Positions 35,592 to 43,020 of a stretch of 64,000 nt of DNA are shown in pieces. Position numbers and translations under genes: made by a program. Under the pieces are notes generated by a model. The model did no database searches. It was not told the DNA's origin and saw only the letters and a list, made by a program, of their open reading frames with translations. Each line of letters starts with the position of its first letter. Position 1 is the first letter of the stretch. Source of the stretch: Streptomyces sp. R302 (GTDB lineage: Bacteria > Actinomycetota > Actinomycetes > Streptomycetales > Streptomycetaceae); the NCBI RefSeq assembly GCF_012927245.1, contig NZ_JABBGE010000007.1, positions 186,001-250,000 on the forward strand, in the 5' to 3' direction.

Positions 35592-36270
35592 TTACGCCTG
35601 TCCGTCGTCCGAGACGACGCGGCCGTCGCGCATGTGGAGGGCGCGCCGGCAGCCCGCCGCCACCGAACGTGCGTGGGCGGCGATGAGGACGGTGGTGCCG
35701 TGCTCGCGGCCCAGCCGGACGATGAGGTCCATGACGGCGGCTCCGGTGGCCGAGTCGAGGGCGCCGGTGGGTTCGTCGGCGAGCGGCAGGCGCGGGGGGG
35801 GCGACGAGGGCGCGGGCCAGGGCGACGCGCTGCTGCTGGCCGCCGGAGAGTTGGGCGGGGTGGGCGTGGGCGCGGTCGGCGAGGCCCACGGCGTCGAGGA
35901 GTTCGCGGGCGCGCGCGTGCTTGTCGTAGGGAGTGCGGCGCGGGAGGACGGGGGCCAGGACGTTGTCCAGGACGGTGAGGGCGGGGAGCAGGTGGAAGCG
36001 CTGGAAGACGAAGCCGACGGTCCTGCGGTAGCGGGTGAGGTCCTTTTTGCCCGGCGCGGTGATGCCGGTTCCGTCGACGACGATGCTGCCCGCGTCGGCG
36101 CGTTCGATGGCTCCGAGCAGGTGCAGCAGGGTCGATTTTCCGGATCCGGAGCGACCGGTGACGGCGACGATCTGGCCGGGCGGCACCTGGAGCGTGATGC
36201 CGTCGACCGCGGTGATCCTGGCCTCGCCGCGGTCGAACGACCGGGACAGGCCGGTGGCCTCGATGGCCAC
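35592..36270 (-). pseudogene. MacB/LolD-type ABC ATPase with poly-C frameshift
   Basis: ATPase of the MacB/LolD exporter type: GRSGSGKSTLLHLLGAIE (Walker A), FVFQRFHLLPALTVLDNV (Q-loop) and QLSGGQQQRVALARALV (signature). Right after it, eight C residues (plus-strand G at 35794-35801) shift the frame. With seven, the protein continues as RLPLADEPTGALDSATGAAV (Walker B) to a normal end at TAA 35592. So the gene is either phase-variable, freshly broken or mis-assembled. GTG 36270 is the likely start. The gene was evidently paired with the permease fragment just upstream. Confidence 0.75.
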
Positions 36271-36328
36271 GCCCGACGTGCCGCCGGGCGTGGAGGGGAG
36301 GGGAGGGGGTCGTGGGGTGGTCCGTGGT

Positions 36329-36650
36329 TCAGTCCTCGGCGAGTAGGGGGGCCGTCGGCAGGCGGAGCAGGGCGGCGGCGGGGGCGAGCGCGGCCGTCGT
36401 GGTGAGGAGGACGCCGCCGAGCGCGGCCGCCGCGGGGGTGGCGGCGAGGGCCGGGGTGAACGTGCCGGTGAGCCAGACGACGAGCGCCGCACCCGCGGCG
36501 GCTCCGGAGGTCGCCCCGAGGGCGCCCAGCTGCGCGCCTTCGTGGAGGACGAGGCGTACGAGGTGGGCGTCGGACCAGCCGGTGGCCTGCAGGACCGCGA
36601 ACTCGGCCGCCCTCTCCCCGATGCCGAGGAGCCTGCGCCGGGGCGGACCG
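36329..36650 (-). pseudogene. FtsX-type permease, C-terminal fragment
   Basis: About 105 codons corresponding to the end of an FtsX/MacB permease: GERAAEFAVLQATGWSDAHL, then two hydrophobic segments and the stop at 36329. The N-terminal transmembrane segment and large extracytoplasmic domain are absent; the sequence changes abruptly near 36650 into the upstream region of a plus-strand gene. Together with the frameshifted ATPase this is the remains of an export system. Confidence 0.7.
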
Positions 36651-36691
36651 GGTACACGCGGTACGAGAACGAGAGAGGCGGATCGGTCACC

Positions 36692-36889
36692 ATGCGTACG
36701 CACGCGGAGAACCGGAGTCACGCCGGCGGTCGCCCGTACCGCCCGAGGCTGACGGACGTCGAGTTCCGGGCACTGATGCAGGAGGCCCGCGCGGAGACCC
36801 GACGCCGCTCTCTCGGCGACCCGCCGGCGGCAGAGGCCGACTTCGCCCTGCGCACCCAGCACGCCGAGTTCGGCGCGGGGGCCCACTGA
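36692..36889 (+). CDS. small hypothetical protein
   Basis: 65-residue charged, soluble protein (RLTDVEFRALMQEARAETRR, then AEADFALRTQHAEFG) with no recognised domain. Codon usage is normal for the region. A weak GAGAGG lies upstream of the ATG. It begins about 40 bp from the break point of the permease fragment and precedes the nucleotidyltransferase operon by 142 bp; it may belong with it. Confidence 0.5.
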   Translation: MRTHAENRSHAGGRPYRPRLTDVEFRALMQEARAETRRRSLGDPPAAEADFALRTQHAEFGAGAH

Positions 36890-37031
36890 GGCGCCCGACG
36901 ACGCCCGGACGTCCGTGCTCGTGGGGAACGTCCGGCACCACGTCTCCCGGCGCATTCTTCGGGGCGGACGGGGTACTGGCAGACCCTCGGGGCTTCGGAC
37001 CGCAGCGGCGCACGCGGCAGGAGGGATCGAG

Positions 37032-37733
37032 ATGAACCTCGCCGGAGGAGCCCCCGCGCACGGTGACACCGCCGCCGACGACCGACGGCACACGGGTCCC
37101 GCGGGGTTCGCGGCGCGCACGGACCGTGGTCACCGCCGGCGGGACCTGCCGGCGGACCACACCCAGGCGATCCTGGAGGTCACGAAGGAGGTCGCCGGGG
37201 TCCTCAAGTCCTCGGGGTGTCCGTTCGCGCTGGTCGGCAGCGTCGCCGCGTACGCCCACGGAATCCCCGTGCGTCTGCAGCACGACGTGGACTTCGCCGT
37301 ACGGAGGGAGGACGCCGAGCAGGTCACGCCCCTGCTCGGCGAGCACGGGATCGAGATCGTGGAACCGCCCGAGGACTGGCTGGTCAAGGGCCGCAGGAAC
37401 GGGGAGCAGATCGATCTGATCTTCGCCCTGGCGGGCCGCCCCGTCACGACCGAGCTGCTCCGGCGCGCCGAGACCCTGCCCGTCGACTCGGTGCACATGC
37501 CGGTGATCCATCCGACCGACCTCATGGTCGGACGGATGGCCGCGTTCTCGGAGCACCACTGCGACTTCGGGACTCTGCTCCCCGTCGCCCGCGGGCTGCG
37601 GGAGCGCGTCGACTGGGACCGCGTACGCGAGGAGTCCGGGGACAAGCCGATGGCGGCGGCCTTCCTGTACCTGCTGGAGCGGCTCGACGTCGTCCCGTCC
37701 CGCCCCGACGACGGAGGGGAGCCGGGCCGATGA
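37032..37733 (+). CDS. nucleotidyltransferase-fold protein
   Basis: 233-residue protein with the minimal nucleotidyltransferase core. ALVGSVAAYAHGIPVRLQHD gives the G-S-x-x-A...G loop, and DVDFAVRREDAEQV gives the paired Asp residues for metal. EQIDLIFALAG follows with a further acidic residue. The length and the HPTDLMVGRMAAFSEHHCDF tail resemble DUF6036/AbiEii-like and antitoxin/toxin nucleotidyltransferases. The first 40 residues are disordered and basic. GGAGGG six bases upstream supports ATG 37032. The stop overlaps the next start (ATGA), so it is the first gene of a coupled trio. Its substrate (RNA, protein or small molecule) is unknown. Confidence 0.75.
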   Translation: MNLAGGAPAHGDTAADDRRHTGPAGFAARTDRGHRRRDLPADHTQAILEVTKEVAGVLKSSGCPFALVGSVAAYAHGIPVRLQHDVDFAVRREDAEQVTPLLGEHGIEIVEPPEDWLVKGRRNGEQIDLIFALAGRPVTTELLRRAETLPVDSVHMPVIHPTDLMVGRMAAFSEHHCDFGTLLPVARGLRERVDWDRVREESGDKPMAAAFLYLLERLDVVPSRPDDGGEPGR

Positions 37734-37993
37734 CCGCCGGACACACCTCCCGGGAGGTCGAGTACCGGATCGCCCGGCTGCGCGAACGCCTCGCCGGCGA
37801 CGAGATCGCCGAACTCGGCGTCCGGATCGAACTGCGCGGCGACACGGTCCTGCTGACCGGTGCGCTGCCCACGGCCGGCCGCCGGGACGAGATCCTGCGG
37901 GTGGCGGAGGAGGAACTGGACGGGCTCGTCGTCCGCACGGACCTCACCACGCCCTCCGCCGACGCGCCCGACCACCGGGAGCGGCTGCCATGA
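37730..37993 (+). CDS. small BON-like domain protein
   Basis: 87-residue protein with one BON-like alpha/beta unit: YRIARLRERLAGDEIAELG, then VRIELRGDTVLLTGALPTAG and RRDEILRVAEEELDG. The VxLTGxL strand is typical of BON. It has no signal peptide, whereas most BON proteins are periplasmic or membrane-attached, so this one appears cytoplasmic. Start and stop overlap both neighbours by 4 bp (ATGA), implying the three proteins are made together in fixed ratio. Confidence 0.7.
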   Translation: MTAGHTSREVEYRIARLRERLAGDEIAELGVRIELRGDTVLLTGALPTAGRRDEILRVAEEELDGLVVRTDLTTPSADAPDHRERLP

Positions 37994-38775
37994 CCCGGCC
38001 GACGCGGACCGCCCCGGGCGGCGCCGACCACGTCGTCAGGGTGGCGGCGGTCGGTGACATCCATCTGGCTCCGGGGTGCGAGGGGCTGCTGCGTCCCGCG
38101 TTCACGACGCTCCCCGGGTGCGCCGACCTGCTCCTCCTCGCCGGCGATCTGACCCGGCACGGCACCGTCGACGAAGCCCGGGTGGTGGCCGAGGAGGTGC
38201 GTGACGTCGGGGTCCCGGTCGTCGCGGTGCTGGGCAACCACGACTACCACTCGGACGAGGAGGGCGAGGTCACCCGTACGCTCCGCTCCGCGGGCGTCAG
38301 CGTCCTGGAGGGGCAGTCCGCCGTCTTCCCCGTCGCGGGCCACCGGGTCGGCGTGGCCGGCGTGAAGGGGTTCTGCGGAGGGTTCGCGGGCCGGAGCGCG
38401 GGTGCCTTCGGCGAGCCGGAGATGCGGGCCTGGGTCCGGGTCGCGCACGTCGGCGCCGAGCGCCTCGCCTCCGCGCTGGAGGAGCTGGCCTCCCGGCGCT
38501 GCGACGTCCGGATCGCTCTGACCCACTTCGCTCCCGTCCCCGACACGCTGGCGGGTGAGCCCGTCGAGATCTATCCGTTCCTCGGCAGCTACCTGCTGGC
38601 CGAGGCGATCGACTCCGTGGGCGCGGACCTCGCCGTCCACGGCCACGCCCACCTCGGGACGGAGCACGGCACGACGGCCGGCGGGGTCCGCGTGCGCAAC
38701 GTCGCCCAGCCGGTCATCGACCGCGCGTTCGCGCTCTACGAACTGCCGGTCTCCCGAACGCGCTCAGAGGCCTAG
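37990..38775 (+). CDS. calcineurin-like metallophosphoesterase
   Basis: 261-residue dinuclear-metal phosphoesterase. All family motifs are present in order: GDIH near residue 22, LAGDLTRHG near 51, LGNHDYHS near 80, LTHFAP near 178 and HGHAHLG near 218. The activity could be nucleotide, phosphodiester or phosphoprotein hydrolysis. It ends the coupled operon begun by the nucleotidyltransferase, so the pair may add and remove a nucleotidyl or phosphate group, which is speculation. Its stop codon lies in the first unit of a short tandem repeat. Confidence 0.85.
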   Translation: MTRPTRTAPGGADHVVRVAAVGDIHLAPGCEGLLRPAFTTLPGCADLLLLAGDLTRHGTVDEARVVAEEVRDVGVPVVAVLGNHDYHSDEEGEVTRTLRSAGVSVLEGQSAVFPVAGHRVGVAGVKGFCGGFAGRSAGAFGEPEMRAWVRVAHVGAERLASALEELASRRCDVRIALTHFAPVPDTLAGEPVEIYPFLGSYLLAEAIDSVGADLAVHGHAHLGTEHGTTAGGVRVRNVAQPVIDRAFALYELPVSRTRSEA

Positions 38776-38820
38776 TGACCGCCTCAGGGGCCTAGTGACC
38801 GCTCAGGGCCCTAGTGACCG
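38771..38820. repeat. three CCTAGTGACCG direct repeats across two convergent stops
   Basis: Copies start at 38771, 38791 and 38810 with CTCAGGG between them. Because CTAG is its own complement, each copy holds a stop for a frame on either strand. The phosphoesterase stop is in copy one and the convergent gene's stop in copy three. Confidence 0.75.
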
Positions 38821-39134
38821 AGCTTCCGCTTGAGCTCCGCCTTGTTCATCTGGGAACGCCCGTGCAGGTTGCGCCGCTGGGCCTCCGCGTACAGCTGGTC
38901 GTACGTGGGCCCCTCGGAGCCGCTGTGCGAGCGCTTGCCGCCGCGGCGCGAGGACGACATGTCCTGCGTGGAGCTCTTGCTCGCCGTCTTGGACTCGCCC
39001 GAGCGTGCCCGTTCCTTGTTCACGGTGCGGGCGGCGATCTCCTTGGCGCGCTTCTCGCTCTCGCCCCGGTCCAGGGCGCTCTCCTTGATGTGCTCGTACT
39101 GCCGCTCCCGCTTGGCACTCGATCCACGAGGCAT
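38811..39134 (-). CDS. Rho-N/SAP-like small basic protein (plasmid-stabilisation type annotation)
   Basis: 107-residue, very basic protein. The N-terminus (RGSSAKRERQYEHIKESALD) and the C-terminal GPTYDQLYAEAQRRNLHGRS with MNKAELKRKLG resemble a Rho N-terminal/SAP-like helix-extension-helix that binds nucleic acid. Streptomyces relatives are often labelled plasmid stabilisation protein, for which I know no direct evidence. The middle is Ser/Lys-rich and probably disordered. A DNA-binding, chromatin-associated role is the best guess. Its stop falls in a short tandem repeat. Confidence 0.7.
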   Translation of the reverse strand: MPRGSSAKRERQYEHIKESALDRGESEKRAKEIAARTVNKERARSGESKTASKSSTQDMSSSRRGGKRSHSGSEGPTYDQLYAEAQRRNLHGRSQMNKAELKRKLGH

Positions 39135-39231
39135 GGCGTACTCCTTCCCGACGAGCCCCTTCCGGACGGCGAAGGGGCTTCCTCTCGCGCGGTTGCCCCT
39201 TCCCCCGGCCTTCATGCGGCGCCCGGGTCCC

Positions 39232-40320
39232 TCACCCGCGCCGCCCGCGCAGGCTCCGGGCCGCCAGCGCCACCGCGCCCACGACCGCCGCGCCGGTGGC
39301 GACGGGTCGGCGGGCCAGGGCGGCGTACGGCGAGCGCGCGGCCGCCTCGTCGTCGAAGGTCCCGTGGGCTCCGTGGTCCTGTCCGCCGGGCCCGTCCAGC
39401 GGGGCCCACAGGTTGTGCGGCTCCTCGCCCGTCGCCGGCTCGCCGGTCTGCTGGGACGCGTATCCGGTGCGCGCGACGTACCGGTCCAGGAGAGCGGGCG
39501 CGGCCCGGTGGGCGAGCACCGCCGCCGCCGTCGAGGCCCCGACCAGGTGCTCCCGGCGCCGCGGCCGGCGGGCGGCGTGGAGGACGGCGCGGGCCGCGAC
39601 CTCCGGCTGGTACACCGGCGGGACCGGGCGCGGGCGGTACGGCAGCCGGGACAGCGCCCACGAGAACTGCGGGGTGTTCACGGCCGGCAGCTGCACCACC
39701 GTGACCGCCACCCGGCTGTGGAGGTGCAGGAGTTCGAGCCGTACGGAGGCGGTGAAGCCGTTGATCGCGTGTTTCGCCCCGCAGTACGCGGCCTGCAGCG
39801 GCACGGCGGCCTCGCCGAGGGCCGAGCCGACCTGGACGACCGCGCCCGAGTTCCGGGGCAGCATCCGCCGCAGCGCGGCCCGGGTGCCGTTGACACAGCC
39901 GAGGTACGTCACCTCCGTGACCCGCTCGTACTCGTCCGGCGCCGCCGCGAGGAACGGCGCGAAGACGGACGTGAACGCCGCGTTCACCCAGACGTCCACG
40001 GGCCCGAGGCGGCTCTCGACGCGGTCCGCCGCCGCCTCCACGCTCCCCGCCACCGCCATGTCGACGGGCACGACCAGGGCCTCGCCACCGGCCCGGCGGA
40101 CCTCCTCGGCCGCCGCCTCCAGACCGACCCGGCCGCGCGCGAGGAGGGCCACCCGGGCCCCGGACTCGCCGAAGGCGCGCGCGGTGGCCCGTCCCACCCC
40201 GGCGCTCGCCCCGGTCACCACCACCGTGCGCCCCTCGAACGGCCGCCGGGGCTCGCGCGCCGCCGCGGCCATCGCCAGCAGGCTTTCGACGAACGAGGAG
40301 ACATCGGACGTCCGGTTCAT
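39232..40320 (-). CDS. SDR oxidoreductase with C-terminal membrane tail
   Basis: 362-residue short-chain dehydrogenase. VVVTGASAGVGRATARAFG is the cofactor loop, NAAFTSVFAP the usual NxAG-like strand, and AAYCGAKHAINGFTASV the Tyr-x3-Lys catalytic pair. After the fold ends near residue 260, an extra 100 residues finish in a hydrophobic segment (VATGAAVVGAVALAARSL), likely anchoring the enzyme to the membrane. This architecture is common in actinomycete SDRs of unknown substrate. ATG 40320 is preferred; GTG 40326 is in frame. Confidence 0.85.
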   Translation of the reverse strand: MNRTSDVSSFVESLLAMAAAAREPRRPFEGRTVVVTGASAGVGRATARAFGESGARVALLARGRVGLEAAAEEVRRAGGEALVVPVDMAVAGSVEAAADRVESRLGPVDVWVNAAFTSVFAPFLAAAPDEYERVTEVTYLGCVNGTRAALRRMLPRNSGAVVQVGSALGEAAVPLQAAYCGAKHAINGFTASVRLELLHLHSRVAVTVVQLPAVNTPQFSWALSRLPYRPRPVPPVYQPEVAARAVLHAARRPRRREHLVGASTAAAVLAHRAAPALLDRYVARTGYASQQTGEPATGEEPHNLWAPLDGPGGQDHGAHGTFDDEAAARSPYAALARRPVATGAAVVGAVALAARSLRGRRG

Positions 40321-40472
40321 GATCACGCTCCTGTCCGCCCGCGGGGGCACGCCCCCCCACTTGGCCCTTGCCCCCGGCTCCGGCGGAACACGCGCCGGTA
40401 CGGATGGGAGGACCACGGTCGGGTAGTCGCGTGACCGGACCGAGGCGAGGGGCACGGCGTGAGGAGGACACG

Positions 40473-41165
40473 ATGACCGCGCGTGCGGCACGGGCGTCCC
40501 GGGGCGCTGCCCTGTTCGACGTCGACGGGACCCTGGTGGACACCACCTACCTCCACACCGTCACCTGGTGGCAGGCGCTGCGCCGGCACGGTCACGACGT
40601 ACCGATGTCCCGTATCCACCACGCCATCGGCATGGGCTCCGACCGCCTGCTCGACGCGGTTCTCGGCGAGCGGCGCCGACGCGCCGAGGACGGCTCGATC
40701 GCCGGGACGCACGCGGCCCTCTACGCCGCCTGGTACGAGAACCTCCGCGCCTTCGAGGGCGCGACGGAGCTGCTGCGCGCGGTGGACGCGCGAGGCTGGC
40801 GGGTCGTGCTCGCCAGCTCGGCCTCCGAGGAGGAGGTCGCCGCCGTCCGCGGGCTGCTCGGCGCCGACGACGTGATCGAGGCGGCCACCTCGGGCGGGGA
40901 CGTGGACGCCACCAAGCCGGCGCCCGACCTGGTGGAGGCGGCCCTGGAGGCGGTGGGCGCCGAGCCCGAGGACGCGGTCTTCGTCGGTGACACCGTCTGG
41001 GACGTCGAGGCCGCCGGGCGCGCCGGGCTGCCGTGCGTCGGCCTGCTGACGGGCGGCGCGACGCGCGCCGAGCTGGAGGGGGCGGGCGCGGTGCTGGTCT
41101 GCGAGGACGCCATGACCCTGCTGCGGAGGATCGACACCAGCCCGCTGTCCCGGCCCCCGGAGTGA
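40473..41165 (+). CDS. HAD-family phosphatase (phosphoglycolate/beta-phosphoglucomutase type)
   Basis: 230-residue HAD hydrolase. Motif I is ALFDVDGTLVDT, motif II VLASSASEEEV, the motif III Lys is in DATKPAPDLVEAAL, and motif IV is AVFVGDTVWDVEAA. The helical cap (HTVTWWQALRRHGHD to YENLRAFEGA) places it in the subfamily of small-sugar and glycolate phosphatases. GAGGAGG six bases upstream is a strong ribosome-binding site. It is divergent from the SDR gene. Substrate unknown. Confidence 0.85.
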   Translation: MTARAARASRGAALFDVDGTLVDTTYLHTVTWWQALRRHGHDVPMSRIHHAIGMGSDRLLDAVLGERRRRAEDGSIAGTHAALYAAWYENLRAFEGATELLRAVDARGWRVVLASSASEEEVAAVRGLLGADDVIEAATSGGDVDATKPAPDLVEAALEAVGAEPEDAVFVGDTVWDVEAAGRAGLPCVGLLTGGATRAELEGAGAVLVCEDAMTLLRRIDTSPLSRPPE

Positions 41166-41208
41166 CCGCCGGACCGCCGCGCGCGCCCGCCCCGTACCGC
41201 GTGTCGGT

Positions 41209-41871
41209 TCAGGCGCGGGACCTGGCGGCGGCCAGGGCGTCCTTGACCTGCTGGACGACGCGGGCCGCGTCGTCGGGGTCGTGCACGACGTCGGTGCGGT
41301 TCATGTCGATGACGAGAACCTCGCTGGCCGAGTAGTGCTTGTGGACCCAGTCGTCGTAGCCGGACCACAGCGTCCGGTAGTACTCCACGAGGGCCTCGTC
41401 CTGCTCGAAATCGCGGCCGCGCAGCCCGATGCGCTTGAGCACGGTCTCGAAGTCCGCCTTCAGGTAGACCATGAGGTCGGGTGCCTTGCGGTACGGCAGG
41501 CCGTCGATCTCGCGCATCATCTCGTTCAGCAGGCCCTCGTACACCTGCATCTCCAGGGAGCTGATGCGGCCCAGGTCGTGGTTGACCTTGGCGAAGTACC
41601 AGTCCTCGTAGATGGAGCGGTCGAGGACGTTGTCGCCCTGCCTGTACGCCTCCTTGATCGACGCGAAGCGCGTCTGGAGGAAGTAGAGCTGGAGCAGGAA
41701 GGGGTACCGCTTGGCCTGGATCTCCTCGGGGCTCGCCGTGTAGAAGAGCGGCAGGATCGGGTTGTCGTCCACGCTCTCGTAGAAGACGTCGCTGCCCAGC
41801 TCCTTCGCCAGAAGCTCGGCCACGCTCGTCTTGCCGATCCCGATCATGCCTCCGACGCAGATCACCGACAT
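41209..41871 (-). CDS. deoxynucleoside kinase
   Basis: 220-residue kinase of the deoxyadenosine/deoxyguanosine kinase family, which salvages deoxynucleosides with ATP. The P-loop GGMIGIGKTS is at residues 7-16. NVLDRSIYEDWYFAKVNHD contains the DRS motif and the substrate-binding Glu/Asp. LKRIGLRGRDFEQDE is the lid with Arg residues. Length is normal. It stands alone; the next gene on the strand is nearly 200 bp upstream. Confidence 0.9.
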   Translation of the reverse strand: MSVICVGGMIGIGKTSVAELLAKELGSDVFYESVDDNPILPLFYTASPEEIQAKRYPFLLQLYFLQTRFASIKEAYRQGDNVLDRSIYEDWYFAKVNHDLGRISSLEMQVYEGLLNEMMREIDGLPYRKAPDLMVYLKADFETVLKRIGLRGRDFEQDEALVEYYRTLWSGYDDWVHKHYSASEVLVIDMNRTDVVHDPDDAARVVQQVKDALAAARSRA

Positions 41872-42065
41872 ACCTCACTTCTCCCTGGGATTCCTGTTTC
41901 ACGGCGAGAGCCGGGTGCCCCCATCGCCCGGACACGTCGCTGCGGTGGCTCGGTTCCCCAGGTTCTTCATGATCGATGTCACGTGGTCCCCGCCCGGGCC
42001 TCACTAGCCGCTGCGCGGGTGCCGCCCAGAAGCATAGTTGACCCGGGTCCCGCGCCTCGGTCAGG

Positions 42066-42947
42066 TCAGGCCAGCACGCGCAGGGCCGCCGGCATCGCCC
42101 TGAGGGTGACCGGCAGGGTGGCGTCGACCTCGCCGTCCGCGCCGTACGGGAGGGGGCGGTCGGCTTCGATGCGGACCTCCTTGCCGCGGAGGATCTCGAT
42201 CTGGGGGCGGTTCACGTGGGCGCCCGTCTTGAGCTCGTTCATCATGGCGAAGAAGAGCCGCTTGGGCGCCTCCTTGATGACGACGACGTCGAGGAGGCCG
42301 TCGTCGACGCGGGCCCCGGGCGCGATGTTGCGGCCGAATCCGTAGAAGCCGGAGTTGGCCGCGACGACGGAGTAGCCGGTGCGTTCGTGCCGGATGCCGT
42401 CGATCGTGATCCGGTAGGCGGCGGGCTTCCAGGCGAGGACGGCCCGGAGGCCGCCGGCGTAGTAGGAGGCCGCGCCGCGCAGGAGCCGGGAGGCGTTGGC
42501 GTGGCGGTTGGCCACGGCGTCGACGCCCGCGTACACGCTGCCGAGGACGCGGACGCCGGCGTGCCGGGCCGACTCCACCTCGATGGTGTCGACGGCCCGG
42601 GGTTCGCCTTCGAGGAGGACCCGGGCGAGGCCCGGGGCGTCGGTGGGGAGGCCGAGGGCGCGGGCGAAGTCGTTGCCGCGGCCCGCGGGGACCAGGCCGA
42701 AGACCGTGTCGGTGCCGCTGAGCGCGCCGCCGACGGTGCCGGCCATGCCGTCACCGCCGACGGCGAGCACGATGTGCCCCTTCTCCCCGGCCTCCCGGGC
42801 GACGTCCCGCGCGTGTTCCAGGCTGCGGCTGTACACGGTGTCGAGCCGCGCGCCCGCCTCCCGCAGCAGCCGGGCCACCGGGATCAGGCTCGCCGTGCCG
42901 CTGGATCCCCCTGCGGTGGGGTTGACGACGGCGGTGAACTGTCGCAT
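42066..42947 (-). CDS. diacylglycerol-kinase-family lipid kinase
   Basis: 293-residue lipid kinase of the YegS/BmrU/DagK type. VVNPTAGGSSG is the N-terminal motif; HIVLAVGGDGMAGTVGGAL holds the catalytic GGDG; FGLVPAGRGNDFARALGLP is the second nucleotide-binding block. The C-terminal beta-rich domain is complete. It probably phosphorylates diacylglycerol or a related lipid at the membrane. It lies 73 bp downstream of the AGPS-like gene on the same strand, so the two may share a transcript. Confidence 0.9.
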   Translation of the reverse strand: MRQFTAVVNPTAGGSSGTASLIPVARLLREAGARLDTVYSRSLEHARDVAREAGEKGHIVLAVGGDGMAGTVGGALSGTDTVFGLVPAGRGNDFARALGLPTDAPGLARVLLEGEPRAVDTIEVESARHAGVRVLGSVYAGVDAVANRHANASRLLRGAASYYAGGLRAVLAWKPAAYRITIDGIRHERTGYSVVAANSGFYGFGRNIAPGARVDDGLLDVVVIKEAPKRLFFAMMNELKTGAHVNRPQIEILRGKEVRIEADRPLPYGADGEVDATLPVTLRAMPAALRVLA

Positions 42948-43020
42948 GGAAGTGGCCTCCGGGCGGCGCGATGAGAGGTGCGGGAAGGTACGGGCAGGGG
43001 CGGGGCGAGCGGGGCGGTGC

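Noticed and set aside
39296..40426. Plus-strand frame opposite the SDR gene
   Set aside because: The SDR on the other strand has complete cofactor and catalytic motifs; this frame is low-complexity Arg/Ala.
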